Shown in pieces: positions 16,765-26,749 of a DNA stretch of 34,194 nt; position 1 is the first letter of the stretch; the number at the start of each line of letters is the position of its first letter. The notes beneath the pieces were generated by a model, which did no database searches, had not been told where the DNA came from, and was given only the letters and a program-made list of their open reading frames with translations. Origin of the DNA: Lachnospiraceae bacterium (GTDB taxonomy: Bacteria; Bacillota; Clostridia; Lachnospirales; Lachnospiraceae); contig SVFG01000020.1 of the NCBI GenBank assembly GCA_015056975.1, positions 1 to 34,194 of the forward strand. The letters are read 5' to 3'. A program made the translations under genes and the position numbers.

Positions 16765-17310
16765 ATGAAAAATTCAGGAAAATTAAAAACAACCACCTTG
16801 GACATTGCGCTTATCGGCATGATGGTTGCAGTGATAGAGGTGTGCAAGGTAGCGCTCATGGGGTTGCCCAACATTGAGCTTACCACCTTTTGGGTGATAA
16901 TGTTTACCCTGTTTTTTAGAAGAAAAATCATATTTGTAATACCGGTGTTTATCCTGATAGAGGGTTGTATATTCGGTGTGCAGATCTGGTGGGTGATGTA
17001 TCTGTATGCATGGCCGCTTCTGGCGATGATTGCATGGATATTCAGAAAGCAGGAATCTGTGTGGTTTTGGAGTATATTGTCCGCTATTTTCGGCTTATTC
17101 TTCGGCTTTTTGTGTGCCATACCTTATGTGTTTATCGGTGCAGCAGACGGTGGAATCCGCAGCGGACTGACAACAGGCTTTACCTGGTGGATTGCCGGCA
17201 TTCCTTATGATTTATTGCACTGTGTGGGCAATTTTGTGTTGATGCTGGTGCTGTATTATCCTATCCGTGGTGCCATGAAGAAGGTAAACAAGTTATTGCA
17301 GGGACAGTAA
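16765..17310 (+). CDS. ECF transporter S component (putative cobalamin substrate-binding subunit)
   Basis: Six-TM hydrophobic ORF, LDIALIGMMVAVIEVCKVALMGLPNIELTTFWVIMFTLFF; riboswitch and DUF4430 context. Confidence 0.8.
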   Translation: MKNSGKLKTTTLDIALIGMMVAVIEVCKVALMGLPNIELTTFWVIMFTLFFRRKIIFVIPVFILIEGCIFGVQIWWVMYLYAWPLLAMIAWIFRKQESVWFWSILSAIFGLFFGFLCAIPYVFIGAADGGIRSGLTTGFTWWIAGIPYDLLHCVGNFVLMLVLYYPIRGAMKKVNKLLQGQ

Positions 17311-17313
17311 AAG

Positions 17314-17353
17314 AAAATGACGAAGAAGAGCTAATCTTCCTCGTCATTTTTTT
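17314..17353. terminator. Bidirectional terminator overlapping the 3' end of the convergent histidine kinase gene
   Basis: AAAATGACGAaGAAGAgctaaTCTTCcTCGTCATTTTttt. Confidence 0.85.
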
Positions 17354-18758
17354 GGGAGAGAGCCAGGGAAAAGATAAATTCGCTACCTTCGCCCTGGGTA
17401 CTGATTACATTGATATGTTCGCCGTGAGAATTGATGATTTCCTTTACAATGGAGAGTCCCAGTCCGGTGCCTTTTTTATCCTTACCTCGGGAAGAGTCGG
17501 ACTTGTAAAAGCGGTCCCAAATCAGTTTCAAATCCTCCTTGGGGATACCGATTCCGGTGTCCTTTACCGAGACAAACAGCTTGTTTTTCTTTTCTGCTGT
17601 TTCCAGTCGTATTACGGAGTTGTGATGGCTGAATTTGATGGCGTTGTCCGTCAGGTTGTACAGCACCTGTTGGATTTTGCCCATGTCCGCATCCACATAC
17701 ATCACGTCGCCGGTAAGCACCAGTTCAATGGAAATATTTTTGGCACGACAAGTTCCCTCGAAGGATGCCGCCGTGTTGCGGATGACTTGATTGATATCAA
17801 ATTCGGTGCGGTCCAGGAAAATACCCTTGGTGTTTAAGTTGTTCAGCATCAAAAGGCTGTCCGTAAGCTTTTTCAACCGGTCGGTTTCATTTAGTACGAT
17901 ATTTAAATACTTTTCATACATTTCCGGCGGGATGGTTCCGTCCAGCATAGCCTCCAGATAACCGCGTATGGAGGTTAAGGGAGAGCGGAAGTCGTGGGAA
18001 ACGTTTGCCACAAACTTCTTTTGGTTATCCTCTGCACCGGCAATCTCACTTGCCATATAGTTCAGACAGGCTGCGAGGTATCCTATTTCATCATCACTGT
18101 CCACCTGAAATTCGTAGTGCATATTGCCCGAGGCGTATTGCTCCGTGGCGTAGGTAATCTTTTTTAGGGGAACATACACCATTTCCGTAAAGAAGATTAG
18201 GATAATGAGGGACAACATCAAAAGCACAATCAGCGTAATGTAGGAAATGCGCTGCAGACTGTCGCAGGATTCCTGAATACTCGTCATGGGGCAATGGATA
18301 ACCACATAGCCCTTTACCATGTAATTGGAGGTAATGGGAGCAAAGGTGGTGAGTACGGCAGTGTCAAAGGTACCGAAAAAATCACCCACGGTATAATATG
18401 CCCCTCCCGTACTGGTCGGGTCAAAGTCTTCAATAATGACAGATTCCTCCACGTTCAGTGCAGTGCTGGTGTCCAGCACCACCAGACCGGAAGGATTGAT
18501 AATGCGGATAACGGAGTCCTGATAAATTGCCAGGGTATCCATCTGCGTTTTTACGCTCTCCAGACTGGTCTCGCTGGTATACAGACCGCTTGCATAGGTA
18601 TTTGCAATGGCGCTTGCTTCGGTATAGAGACTTTCAGCTTTCTCCCTTACCAGATGATCCTTGGTCATGCCGGGAATAAGGGTGGCAACGATAATAAACC
18701 CGAATACACCAAATATGAAATACGCCAGTATAAATTTCAGATAAAGAGTTTTTTTCAT
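17331..18758 (-). CDS. Sensor histidine kinase (HAMP, HisKA, HATPase_c)
   Basis: FVANVSHDFRSPLTSIRGYLEAML, LYNLTDNAIKFS, DTGIGIPKEDLKLIWDRFYKSD, GTGLGLSIVKEII. Confidence 0.96.
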   Translation of the reverse strand: MKKTLYLKFILAYFIFGVFGFIIVATLIPGMTKDHLVREKAESLYTEASAIANTYASGLYTSETSLESVKTQMDTLAIYQDSVIRIINPSGLVVLDTSTALNVEESVIIEDFDPTSTGGAYYTVGDFFGTFDTAVLTTFAPITSNYMVKGYVVIHCPMTSIQESCDSLQRISYITLIVLLMLSLIILIFFTEMVYVPLKKITYATEQYASGNMHYEFQVDSDDEIGYLAACLNYMASEIAGAEDNQKKFVANVSHDFRSPLTSIRGYLEAMLDGTIPPEMYEKYLNIVLNETDRLKKLTDSLLMLNNLNTKGIFLDRTEFDINQVIRNTAASFEGTCRAKNISIELVLTGDVMYVDADMGKIQQVLYNLTDNAIKFSHHNSVIRLETAEKKNKLFVSVKDTGIGIPKEDLKLIWDRFYKSDSSRGKDKKGTGLGLSIVKEIINSHGEHINVISTQGEGSEFIFSLALSQKNDEED

Positions 18759-18770
18759 GGTGCCTCACAT

Positions 18771-19481
18771 TCACGCATTATCACTGCGGACTTCAAACTT
18801 GTAACCGATGCCCCAGATAGTGGCAATTTTCCAGTTGGCGTGGTCCTTGATTTTTTCACGCAGACGCTTGATGTGAACATCCACGGTACGAGTGTCTCCT
18901 ATGTATTCGTAGCCCCAAATCTGGTCCAAAAGCTGTTCTCTGGTAAATACATGGTTGGGAGAGGAGGCAAGGAAATACAAAAGCTCCAGTTCCTTGGGGG
19001 GCATGTCTACGGTCTGTCCCAAATAAACTACGGAATAGTTGGTCAGATTGATGGTCAAATCTGCGTATTCCACGGATTTATCGTTGGAGGTTTCCGTAGT
19101 GGTAACGGAGGGTTTATAGCGACGAAGAACCGCCTTTACCCTTGCAACCAGCTCCTTGGAGTCAAAGGGCTTTTCGATGTAATCATCTGCACCCAGCTCC
19201 AGTCCAAGCACCTTGTCAAAGACTTCGCCTTTGGCAGAGAGCATAATAATGGGAACGGAATACTTGGCACGTACTTCGCGGCAGACCTGATAGCCGTCCA
19301 TACCGGGGAGCATGATATCCAAAAGAATCAGGTTGGGCTCCTGGGCCTCCATGGCGGGCATAACGGATTCCCCGTCATTTACGATAATGGTGTCGTAGCA
19401 TTCCTTGGTTAAGTAGAGAGAAATCAGTTCTGCAATATTGTTGTCGTCGTCTACAATGAGTATTTTCTGTTTGCTTACCAT
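18771..19481 (-). CDS. OmpR/PhoB-family response regulator
   Basis: ILIVDDDNNIAELI, LILLDIMLPGMDGYQVCR, C-terminal winged helix RTVDVHIKRLREKI...WGIGYKFE. Confidence 0.97.
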   Translation of the reverse strand: MVSKQKILIVDDDNNIAELISLYLTKECYDTIIVNDGESVMPAMEAQEPNLILLDIMLPGMDGYQVCREVRAKYSVPIIMLSAKGEVFDKVLGLELGADDYIEKPFDSKELVARVKAVLRRYKPSVTTTETSNDKSVEYADLTINLTNYSVVYLGQTVDMPPKELELLYFLASSPNHVFTREQLLDQIWGYEYIGDTRTVDVHIKRLREKIKDHANWKIATIWGIGYKFEVRSDNA

Positions 19482-19539
19482 GTCGGCCTCCTATTGAGTG
19501 TTTATGTAGTGTTGCCGGTCAAAGCATAACCGGCAACAG

Positions 19540-21918
19540 TTATTTAAAGGTTACAATCGTAACGCCTGCATCGCCCTCGCCGTATTCGCCAAGGCGGTAC
19601 TCCTTTACATATTTCAGACGTTTCAAGTGGGAGTGAACGGCACTTCTGAGAGCACCGGTTCCCTTACCGTGTACCACGCGCACGCTGGGAAGATGTGCAA
19701 TATAGGCATCATCCAAATATTTATCCAGTGTGGCAATCGCCTCATCCACCGTTTTCCCAAGCAGATTGATTTCGGTGGAAACCGACATGGATTTGGACAT
19801 CTTAATCTTGCCGGTACTTGTGCGCTGCAGCGAAGGAGCGCTGATGGTAGCCTCCTGCACCAGTGCCAAATCCTTGATATTGGTCTGGGTACGCATGATG
19901 CCGCACTGTACAAAGAGGTTACCCTTTGCATCTGGCAGAGTGTTTACAGTACCGGATAAGCCCATGGAAAGGATTTTTACGGAATCGCCTTTTTTCAGCT
20001 TCTTGGGGTCGAGAGCTTTGCTCTGAGGTTTCTTTTCGGTCTGTCCCAGAGAAAGGCGGTCATTCTTTTCCTTGATTTTGTCACGTACCTTCTGGCGCTT
20101 TTTCTCCAAATCCTTGATATCGGAGCCGGCGCCCAGCTTGTTGAAGTCGCGGATGGTCTCATCGGCAACCTCTTTTGCCTCCTGCAAAATGCTTCTCGCC
20201 TTTTCGTTTGCCTCCCGCAAGATGCGATCCTTCGCCTGATCTATTTTTTCGTTCTTTTGCTTCAGCTGCTCCTTGAGAGTACGGATTTCTTCTTTGTATT
20301 TGGCAATTTCCTGCTGTTCCTTCTCAATGGTAACACGGCTTGTCTCCAAATCTGCAATAACATCCTCAAAGTTTTTGTCTTCCTTGCTGATTTGTTCCTT
20401 TGCAGCATCAATGATTTCATCGGGCAGTCCCAGCTTGGAAGAGATGGCGAAGGCATTGCTTTTGCCGGGGATACCGATAAGCAGTCTGTAGGTGGGCTGC
20501 AGGGTCTCTACGCTGAACTCACAGCAGGCATTCTCCACGAAGCTTGTGGAGAGAGCATAGATTTTCAGCTCGCTGTAGTGAGTGGTTGCCATGGTGCGGA
20601 TACCTCTGTCGTGGAGGTGATTCAAAATGGAAATGGCAAGTGCGGCACCCTCAGTGGGGTCAGTTCCCGCGCCCAACTCATCAAACAGACACAGGGAATT
20701 TTCATCCGCATGCTGCAAAATGTGGACAATACTCGTCATATGGGAGGAGAAGGTGGATAAGCTCTGCTCAATGCTCTGCTCATCACCGATATCCGCATAT
20801 ACCTCCGTAAAAATGGAAAGTTCTGAGCGATCCAACGCCGGAATGTGCATACCTGCCTGCCCCATTAGGGTAAACAGTCCCACAGTCTTCAAGGAAACCG
20901 TCTTACCGCCGGTGTTGGGTCCGGTGATGATTAACAGGTCAAAATCCTTTCCCAAATGAATATCTATGGGTACCACCTTCTTTTTATCAAGGAGCGGGTG
21001 GCGTCCCTTGCGGATATGAATATAGTGGTCCTCATTAAAAATGGGTTCCGTGGCATTCTGGTCCAGAGCCAGCTTTGCCTTAGCAAAAATAAAGTCGAGA
21101 AGCGTCATAATCTTCTGATTGGTGGCAAGCTCCTCTGTGTGTTCCCCGGCCTGACCGCTTAAGGTGGCGAGAATGATTTCAATTTCCTTCTGCTCCTCAA
21201 GCTCCAGCTCCTTTAACTGATTGTTCAGGCTCACAACGGCAGCAGGCTCGATAAAGAAAGTAGAGCCCGTAGCGGACTGGTCATGCACCATACCGTTTAC
21301 CTGCCCCTTGTACTCGGACTTAACCGGGATACAATAGCGGTTGTTGCGCATGGTAATTACCGCATCCTGCAAATAGTTGCGGTAGGAGCCGGTCAGCATG
21401 GAATTTAGCTGATTGTGTATCTTTTCATTGGTCAGCTGTTGATTGCGGCGGATGCTTTTTAGCTTGGGGCTGGCATCATCTGCAATCTCCTCCTCGGAAA
21501 GAATGCAACGGTTGATTTCGTTTGCAAGCTGGGTCAGAGGAGTCAGCTGTTCAAAATAAGTGTCCAGACTGTCATCGGGAGTATCCTCCCTATCCTTCTT
21601 GCCGTAAGTCTTGATGCGGCTTACATTGTCCAGAAGCTTTGCAATCTTTAAAAGCTCTGAAGTAGATAATGTGCTGCCGATTTCCAGAGAACGGATGGAA
21701 AAGCCCAGGTCGCTGTTGCTTCCAAAGGAGGTGGAACCTACCTTAAACAGACGGGACAGGGCGTCCTTCGTCTCGGACTGTGCCTGACGGATTTCCTCTA
21801 AATCCACGGAAGGCACAAGCTCCTCGCAGAGCTTCTTGCCCGGTGCGGAATCCGCTTTCTCAATTAAGAGCTGTATAATTTTGTTATATTCTAATGTTTT
21901 TAATACCTTTTGATTCAT
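19540..21918 (-). CDS. mutS2: Endonuclease MutS2
   Basis: LLIITGPNTGGKTVSLKTVGL Walker A, LFDELGAGTDPTEGAALA Walker B, C-terminal Smr domain (VHGKGTGALRSAVHSHL). Confidence 0.97.
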   Translation of the reverse strand: MNQKVLKTLEYNKIIQLLIEKADSAPGKKLCEELVPSVDLEEIRQAQSETKDALSRLFKVGSTSFGSNSDLGFSIRSLEIGSTLSTSELLKIAKLLDNVSRIKTYGKKDREDTPDDSLDTYFEQLTPLTQLANEINRCILSEEEIADDASPKLKSIRRNQQLTNEKIHNQLNSMLTGSYRNYLQDAVITMRNNRYCIPVKSEYKGQVNGMVHDQSATGSTFFIEPAAVVSLNNQLKELELEEQKEIEIILATLSGQAGEHTEELATNQKIMTLLDFIFAKAKLALDQNATEPIFNEDHYIHIRKGRHPLLDKKKVVPIDIHLGKDFDLLIITGPNTGGKTVSLKTVGLFTLMGQAGMHIPALDRSELSIFTEVYADIGDEQSIEQSLSTFSSHMTSIVHILQHADENSLCLFDELGAGTDPTEGAALAISILNHLHDRGIRTMATTHYSELKIYALSTSFVENACCEFSVETLQPTYRLLIGIPGKSNAFAISSKLGLPDEIIDAAKEQISKEDKNFEDVIADLETSRVTIEKEQQEIAKYKEEIRTLKEQLKQKNEKIDQAKDRILREANEKARSILQEAKEVADETIRDFNKLGAGSDIKDLEKKRQKVRDKIKEKNDRLSLGQTEKKPQSKALDPKKLKKGDSVKILSMGLSGTVNTLPDAKGNLFVQCGIMRTQTNIKDLALVQEATISAPSLQRTSTGKIKMSKSMSVSTEINLLGKTVDEAIATLDKYLDDAYIAHLPSVRVVHGKGTGALRSAVHSHLKRLKYVKEYRLGEYGEGDAGVTIVTFK

Positions 21919-22125
21919 GGTAATCTCTCCTAAATTACGAAATGTGCAGTGGTGAGATTGTTCACTGCGTTTTGCTGCTGATCATGGGTGCAGTAGCAGT
22001 AATGCCCCATGTTCCTATATTACCACAAATAATGGTAGGAATGCAATCGGAAGGCTTGCGCAAGTAAATAAAGTGTGCTATATTCTTGTCCGGCTTTTAT
22101 TTATGGAATTTAAGGAGACTACTTC

Positions 22126-23456
22126 ATGCAAATACAGTTATCAGATCATTTCACGTACAAAAAATTAATCCGCTTTGTCCTACCTTCTATCATGATGATG
22201 ATATTTACCTCTATCTACGGAGTGGTGGACGGTTTGTTTGTGTCGAATTTTGTGGGCAAGATTCCCTTTGCAGCCATCAATCTGATTATGCCCTTTCTCA
22301 TGATAATGGGCGGAGTGGGCTTTATGATTGGTACCGGAGGCAATGCGCTGGTGGCAAAGACCTTGGGTGAGGGCAAGAGGGAAGTTGCAAACCGATACTT
22401 TACCATGATGATTCTGTTTACGCTTCTGGTGGGAGCCGTACTTACCGTTGTCGGAGTCATTTTTATCCGCCCATTTCCGTATTTCTGGGTGCCACGGAAG
22501 GAATGCTGGAGGACTGCGTGGTTTACGGCAGAATCAATCTGTTATTCATGCCATCCTTTATGCTGCAAAATGTGTTCCAGAGCTTCCTCATAACGGCGGA
22601 GAAACCCAAGCTGGGTCTGTTCTTTACGGTGGCAGCAGGCGTGACCAATATGGTGCTGGATGCAGTGCTTATTGCGGGACTTCATTGGGGTGTTGCGGGA
22701 GCAGCCATCGCTACAGGAATCAGCCAGTGTGTGGGCGGTGTATTACCGCTATTCTATTTCCTGCGCAAAAACAGCAGTCTGTTAAGGATGACGAAGACCA
22801 AGCTGGAGGGCAGGGCAATATTAAAGGCATGTACCAACGGTTCATCCGAGCTTATGAGTAATATCTCCGGTTCGCTTGTGGGTATGCTCTATAATTTCCA
22901 GCTTCTAAAATATGCGGGAGAAAATGGTGTTGCGGCATACGGAGTGCTTATGTATGTGCAGTTTATTTTTATTGCTATCTTTATCGGCTATGCCATCGGT
23001 AGTGCTCCAATTATAGGCTATCATTACGGAGCCGGTAACCGTGAGGAGTTAAAGAGTATGCTGCGTAAGAGTGTGTATCTGATGAGTATTACCGGCGTTT
23101 CGCTGATGATATTGGCAAAGATATTGGCACCGGTGCTTGCAGGAATATTTGTAGGCTATGACCCGGAGCTGTTTGAGATGACAACACACGCATTTAAAAT
23201 ATTTGCCTATTCCTTCCTGCTGGCAGGCTTAAATATATTCGTATCCTCCTTTTTTACAGCATTAAACAACGGAGGGGTTTCTGCGGTGATTTCTTTTTTG
23301 AGAACTCTGGTATTCCAGATGCTTTCGGTTTTGCTGTTACCTATGTTGTTTGATATTGAGGGTATCTGGTGGGCAATAGCGGCTGCAGAGGTATTTGCTT
23401 TTATCATTTCCTTTATTTTTTTAGTTGCGAAACGTAAAAAATATCATTATGCTTAA
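22126..23456 (+). pseudogene. MATE family efflux transporter, interrupted by a single-nucleotide frameshift
   Basis: Frame of 22126..22593 gives ...IRPFPYFW; continuing frame (ORF 22503..23456) gives MLEDCVVYGRINLLFMPSFMLQNVFQSFLITAEKPK. A T inserted near 22484 would restore PYFLGATEGMLEDC. Confidence 0.85.
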
Positions 23457-23478
23457 TATAGTGATAAGGAGGTAGAGG

Positions 23479-24165
23479 ATGCGACTTTTATTGGCGGAGG
23501 ATGAAGTAGATTTGTCGGAAGCATTGGTTGCTGTGTTAAGGCACAATCATTATTCGGTAGACGCTGTATATGACGGAGAGGCTGCTTTAGCATATTTGGA
23601 GGGGCAGGAATATGACGGCGTGATCCTGGATATTATGATGCCCAAGCTTGACGGAATCAGTGTGTTAAAAGCCATGAGGGCAAAAGGTATGCGTGTGCCT
23701 GTGCTTATGCTGACGGCAAAGACCACAGTGGATGACAGGGTGCTTGGATTGGACAGCGGAGCAGATGATTATTTGGGAAAGCCCTTTGCCATGAAGGAGC
23801 TTTTGGCACGTATCCGCGCCATGACCAGAAGACAGTCAGAGTTTGTGGATAATATACTTACCTGGGGTGGCATTACCTTAAATCGCACTACCTTTGAGCT
23901 GGGCTTCGGTGAAAATACGATTCGTCTTGCAAACAAGGAATTTCAGATGCTGGAAATGCTTCTGATGAATCCGGGACAGATTATTTCTACAGAACGTTTT
24001 ATGGAAAAAATCTGGGGCTATGACAGTGATACGGAAATCAGCGTAGTCTGGGTATATATATCCTATTTGCGCAAAAAGCTCGCAAATATAGGAGCAGATG
24101 TGGAGATAAAAGCGGTGAGAAATCAGGGCTATTCCATGGAATTGGGAAGTAGCAGGATTGGGTAG
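23479..24165 (+). CDS. OmpR-family response regulator
   Basis: LLLAEDEVDLSEALVAVL, DGVILDIMMPKLDGISVL, LMLTAKTTVDDRVLGLDSGADDYLGKPF. Confidence 0.96.
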   Translation: MRLLLAEDEVDLSEALVAVLRHNHYSVDAVYDGEAALAYLEGQEYDGVILDIMMPKLDGISVLKAMRAKGMRVPVLMLTAKTTVDDRVLGLDSGADDYLGKPFAMKELLARIRAMTRRQSEFVDNILTWGGITLNRTTFELGFGENTIRLANKEFQMLEMLLMNPGQIISTERFMEKIWGYDSDTEISVVWVYISYLRKKLANIGADVEIKAVRNQGYSMELGSSRIG

Positions 24166-24172
24166 GTGAAAG

Positions 24173-25204
24173 ATGTTTACACGACTTCGCAGAAACTTTA
24201 TATTGGTGGCAATGTGTTCCATTTTGGCGGTACTTGCCATTATCGTGGGAACACTGAATGTAATAAGCTATAGAAATATGGTAAATCGGGCAGAAGTCAT
24301 GGAGGAAATTCTTAAGGAAAATGCCGACAGATTTGTTGAGGGTGGACCGCGTCCTGAAGAGCCCTTCCGTGAGGACAACAAGGGAAAGCAGCCCCCGCTT
24401 CCAAATGATCATTTTGAAAGAGAGCAGAGAGCCTTTCAGACCCTTTTGATTACCAGTATTTCAGTGTCGGTAGTCGGATTGTTTGCGGTATTTGTTCTGG
24501 TAGTAATTTTCACGAAAAAAGTATTCCGTCCGGTTGCGGAAAGCTATGAAAAACAGAAGCGGTTTATAACGGATGCCAGCCATGAATTGAAGACCCCCCT
24601 TACCATCATATCTGCAAATGTGGAGGTGTTGGAGCTGGAGGAGGGAGAAAATGCATGGACAGAAAGCATTCAAAAGCAGATTGGCCGCATGAATAAGCTG
24701 GTGGAACAGATGGTGACACTTAATCGTATGGACGAAGACAACACACTACAGGAGGTAACGCGCTTTGACCTGTCCGAGGCAATATCGGAAACAGCGGAGC
24801 TTTATGTCCCTGTAGCTGCAAGACAGGAAAAGACCATGACCCTTCAGATAGAGGAGGAAGTAAAGCTGTGTGGTGATGAGGCTGCAATCAGGCAGCTTGT
24901 TTCCCTGTTGCTTGACAATGCGCTAAAGTATTCGGACAAATCAGGTCAAATAAAAGTAACACTGAAAAAGCGGGGTAAGCATTCTGAGCTTTCCATATGG
25001 AATTCCGTAGAGGAAATTCAAAAAGGCAATTTAGATAGGTTGTTTGAGCGTTTTTACCGCTTGGACAGCTCACGCAATTCCGGGACAGGCGGTTCCGGTA
25101 TCGGTTTATCCATTGCAAAATTCATTGTGGAAGCGCATAAGGGAAAAATCAGTGCAAGAAGCACAGACGGGAGGTCTATTGAGTTTATTGTGAACTTTTT
25201 GTGA
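24173..25204 (+). CDS. Sensor histidine kinase
   Basis: RFITDASHELKTPLTIISANVEVL, LLLDNALKYSDKSG, RFYRLDSSRNSGTGGSGIGLSIAKFIVEAHKG. Confidence 0.96.
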   Translation: MFTRLRRNFILVAMCSILAVLAIIVGTLNVISYRNMVNRAEVMEEILKENADRFVEGGPRPEEPFREDNKGKQPPLPNDHFEREQRAFQTLLITSISVSVVGLFAVFVLVVIFTKKVFRPVAESYEKQKRFITDASHELKTPLTIISANVEVLELEEGENAWTESIQKQIGRMNKLVEQMVTLNRMDEDNTLQEVTRFDLSEAISETAELYVPVAARQEKTMTLQIEEEVKLCGDEAAIRQLVSLLLDNALKYSDKSGQIKVTLKKRGKHSELSIWNSVEEIQKGNLDRLFERFYRLDSSRNSGTGGSGIGLSIAKFIVEAHKGKISARSTDGRSIEFIVNFL

Positions 25205-25261
25205 TTTTAAGGTTCATTTTAGGTTGAGGATTTAGCATAGTCTCATGAACGGAGGAGAACT

Positions 25262-25975
25262 ATGCCGAATCCTTATTTTTTTAAACGATACGAATTAAAA
25301 TATCTGATTACCCAAAAGCAAAAAAGCATATTGCTTAATGCCATGGCAGCTTACATGCAGGAGGATGCATTTGGCAGGAGTACTATTTGCAATGTATATT
25401 ATGACACAGCGGACAGTCTGCTCATACGCCGTTCCATGGAAAAGCCTGTCTATAAGGAAAAGCTCAGAGTGAGAAGCTATGGTACGGCAACGCCGGAAAA
25501 GGAAGTGTTTGTAGAGCTTAAGAAAAAGTACAAGGGAGTAGTCTATAAAAGGAGAGTCAGTGTGAAGCAAAGCAGGGCTGAGGCCTATTTGGATTACCAT
25601 GTGCCACTTCCCGTGCAAAATCAGATTACGGAGGAGTTGGACTACTTTTTAGCGTTTTATAAGGAGCTTAAGCCGGCGGTATTTTTGTCCTACGAGCGCG
25701 AAGCCTTTTATGGCAGGGATGACGAGGATTTAAGAATTACATTTGATGAAAATATTCTGTGGCGTGATGAGGATATCTCCCTTTGTTCCAGGCCCTACGG
25801 AACCCCTATTTTGGACAAGGATATGGTACTTATGGAGATAAAGGTTGCAAATGCCATGCCGTTGTGGCTTTCCGGTCTGTTGTCCGAGGAAGGAATTTAT
25901 AAGACCTCCTTCTCCAAATACGGCCAGGCCTATTTGCAAAAAAGAGATGGGGAGGCAGCAAGCTTCATCGCATAG
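25262..25975 (+). CDS. VTC-domain polyphosphate polymerase-like protein
   Basis: FFKRYELKYLITQKQKSIL, CNVYYDTADSLLIRRSMEKPVYKEKLRVRSYG, VFVELKKKYKGVVYKRRV, FSKYGQAYL. Confidence 0.92.
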   Translation: MPNPYFFKRYELKYLITQKQKSILLNAMAAYMQEDAFGRSTICNVYYDTADSLLIRRSMEKPVYKEKLRVRSYGTATPEKEVFVELKKKYKGVVYKRRVSVKQSRAEAYLDYHVPLPVQNQITEELDYFLAFYKELKPAVFLSYEREAFYGRDDEDLRITFDENILWRDEDISLCSRPYGTPILDKDMVLMEIKVANAMPLWLSGLLSEEGIYKTSFSKYGQAYLQKRDGEAASFIA

Positions 25976-26014
25976 CATTTTCAGGAAAAACAATAATAGC
26001 AAAGGAGTAAAAGG

Positions 26015-26707
26015 ATGAATACATTATTTCAAGGAGTTTTTGATACAAGCCTGACAAGCGTTATCGGAGTGGGAGATTTTCTGCTGTGTATAGGAGTTTC
26101 GCTGATAATCGGCGTATTTCTGGCCGCGGTATATACTTACAAAAACAGGTATACACAGAGTTTTATTCTCACATTGGCATTAATCCCTGCTGTGGTATGT
26201 GTGGTGATTATGATGGTAAACGGAAATGTGGGCGCCGGTGTGGCAGTGGCAGGAGCTTTTAGTCTGGTAAGATTCCGTTCCGTACCGGGTACGGCAAAGG
26301 AAATCTGTGCAATCTTTTTGGCAATGGCAGCAGGACTGATTACAGGTATGGGATATTTGGCATTCGGCGTATTGTTTGCGGTTATTTTAAGTGCCTTTAT
26401 GATTTTATACACCAGACTGGGTATCGGCAGCAAAAACAGTATGCAATCTGACAAAACCTTACAGATTGTTATTCCGGAAAATCTGGATTACAATGGGGTG
26501 TTTGACGAGGTAATGAGTAAATATACACAAAAGGCAGAGCTTGAAATGGTAAAAACCACCAACATGGGAAGTCTTTTTAAGTTGACCTATCATGTGGTGC
26601 TTAAGGACGTGGCTCTGGAAAAGGAATTTATAGACAAGCTCCGTTGCCGCAACGGGAATCTGGAGATATCTCTTTCCAAAAGAGAAACCGTATCCATGGA
26701 GCTGTAG
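26015..26707 (+). CDS. DUF4956 membrane protein
   Basis: MMVNGNVGAGVAVAGAFSLVRFRSVPGTAKEICAIFLAMAAGLITGMGYL; downstream of VTC gene. Confidence 0.9.
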   Translation: MNTLFQGVFDTSLTSVIGVGDFLLCIGVSLIIGVFLAAVYTYKNRYTQSFILTLALIPAVVCVVIMMVNGNVGAGVAVAGAFSLVRFRSVPGTAKEICAIFLAMAAGLITGMGYLAFGVLFAVILSAFMILYTRLGIGSKNSMQSDKTLQIVIPENLDYNGVFDEVMSKYTQKAELEMVKTTNMGSLFKLTYHVVLKDVALEKEFIDKLRCRNGNLEISLSKRETVSMEL

Positions 26708-26749
26708 GAGTAAGGTGAGTTAAGAAAAAGTGAAAGGGATGAAGAAAAG

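Noticed and set aside
18294-19412. 372-aa plus-strand ORF in the track
   Set aside because: Antisense to a clear response regulator and the kinase 5' end; composition and lack of motifs indicate a spurious antisense ORF.
20257-20760. 167-aa plus-strand ORF within MutS2
   Set aside because: Antisense to conserved MutS2 coding sequence.
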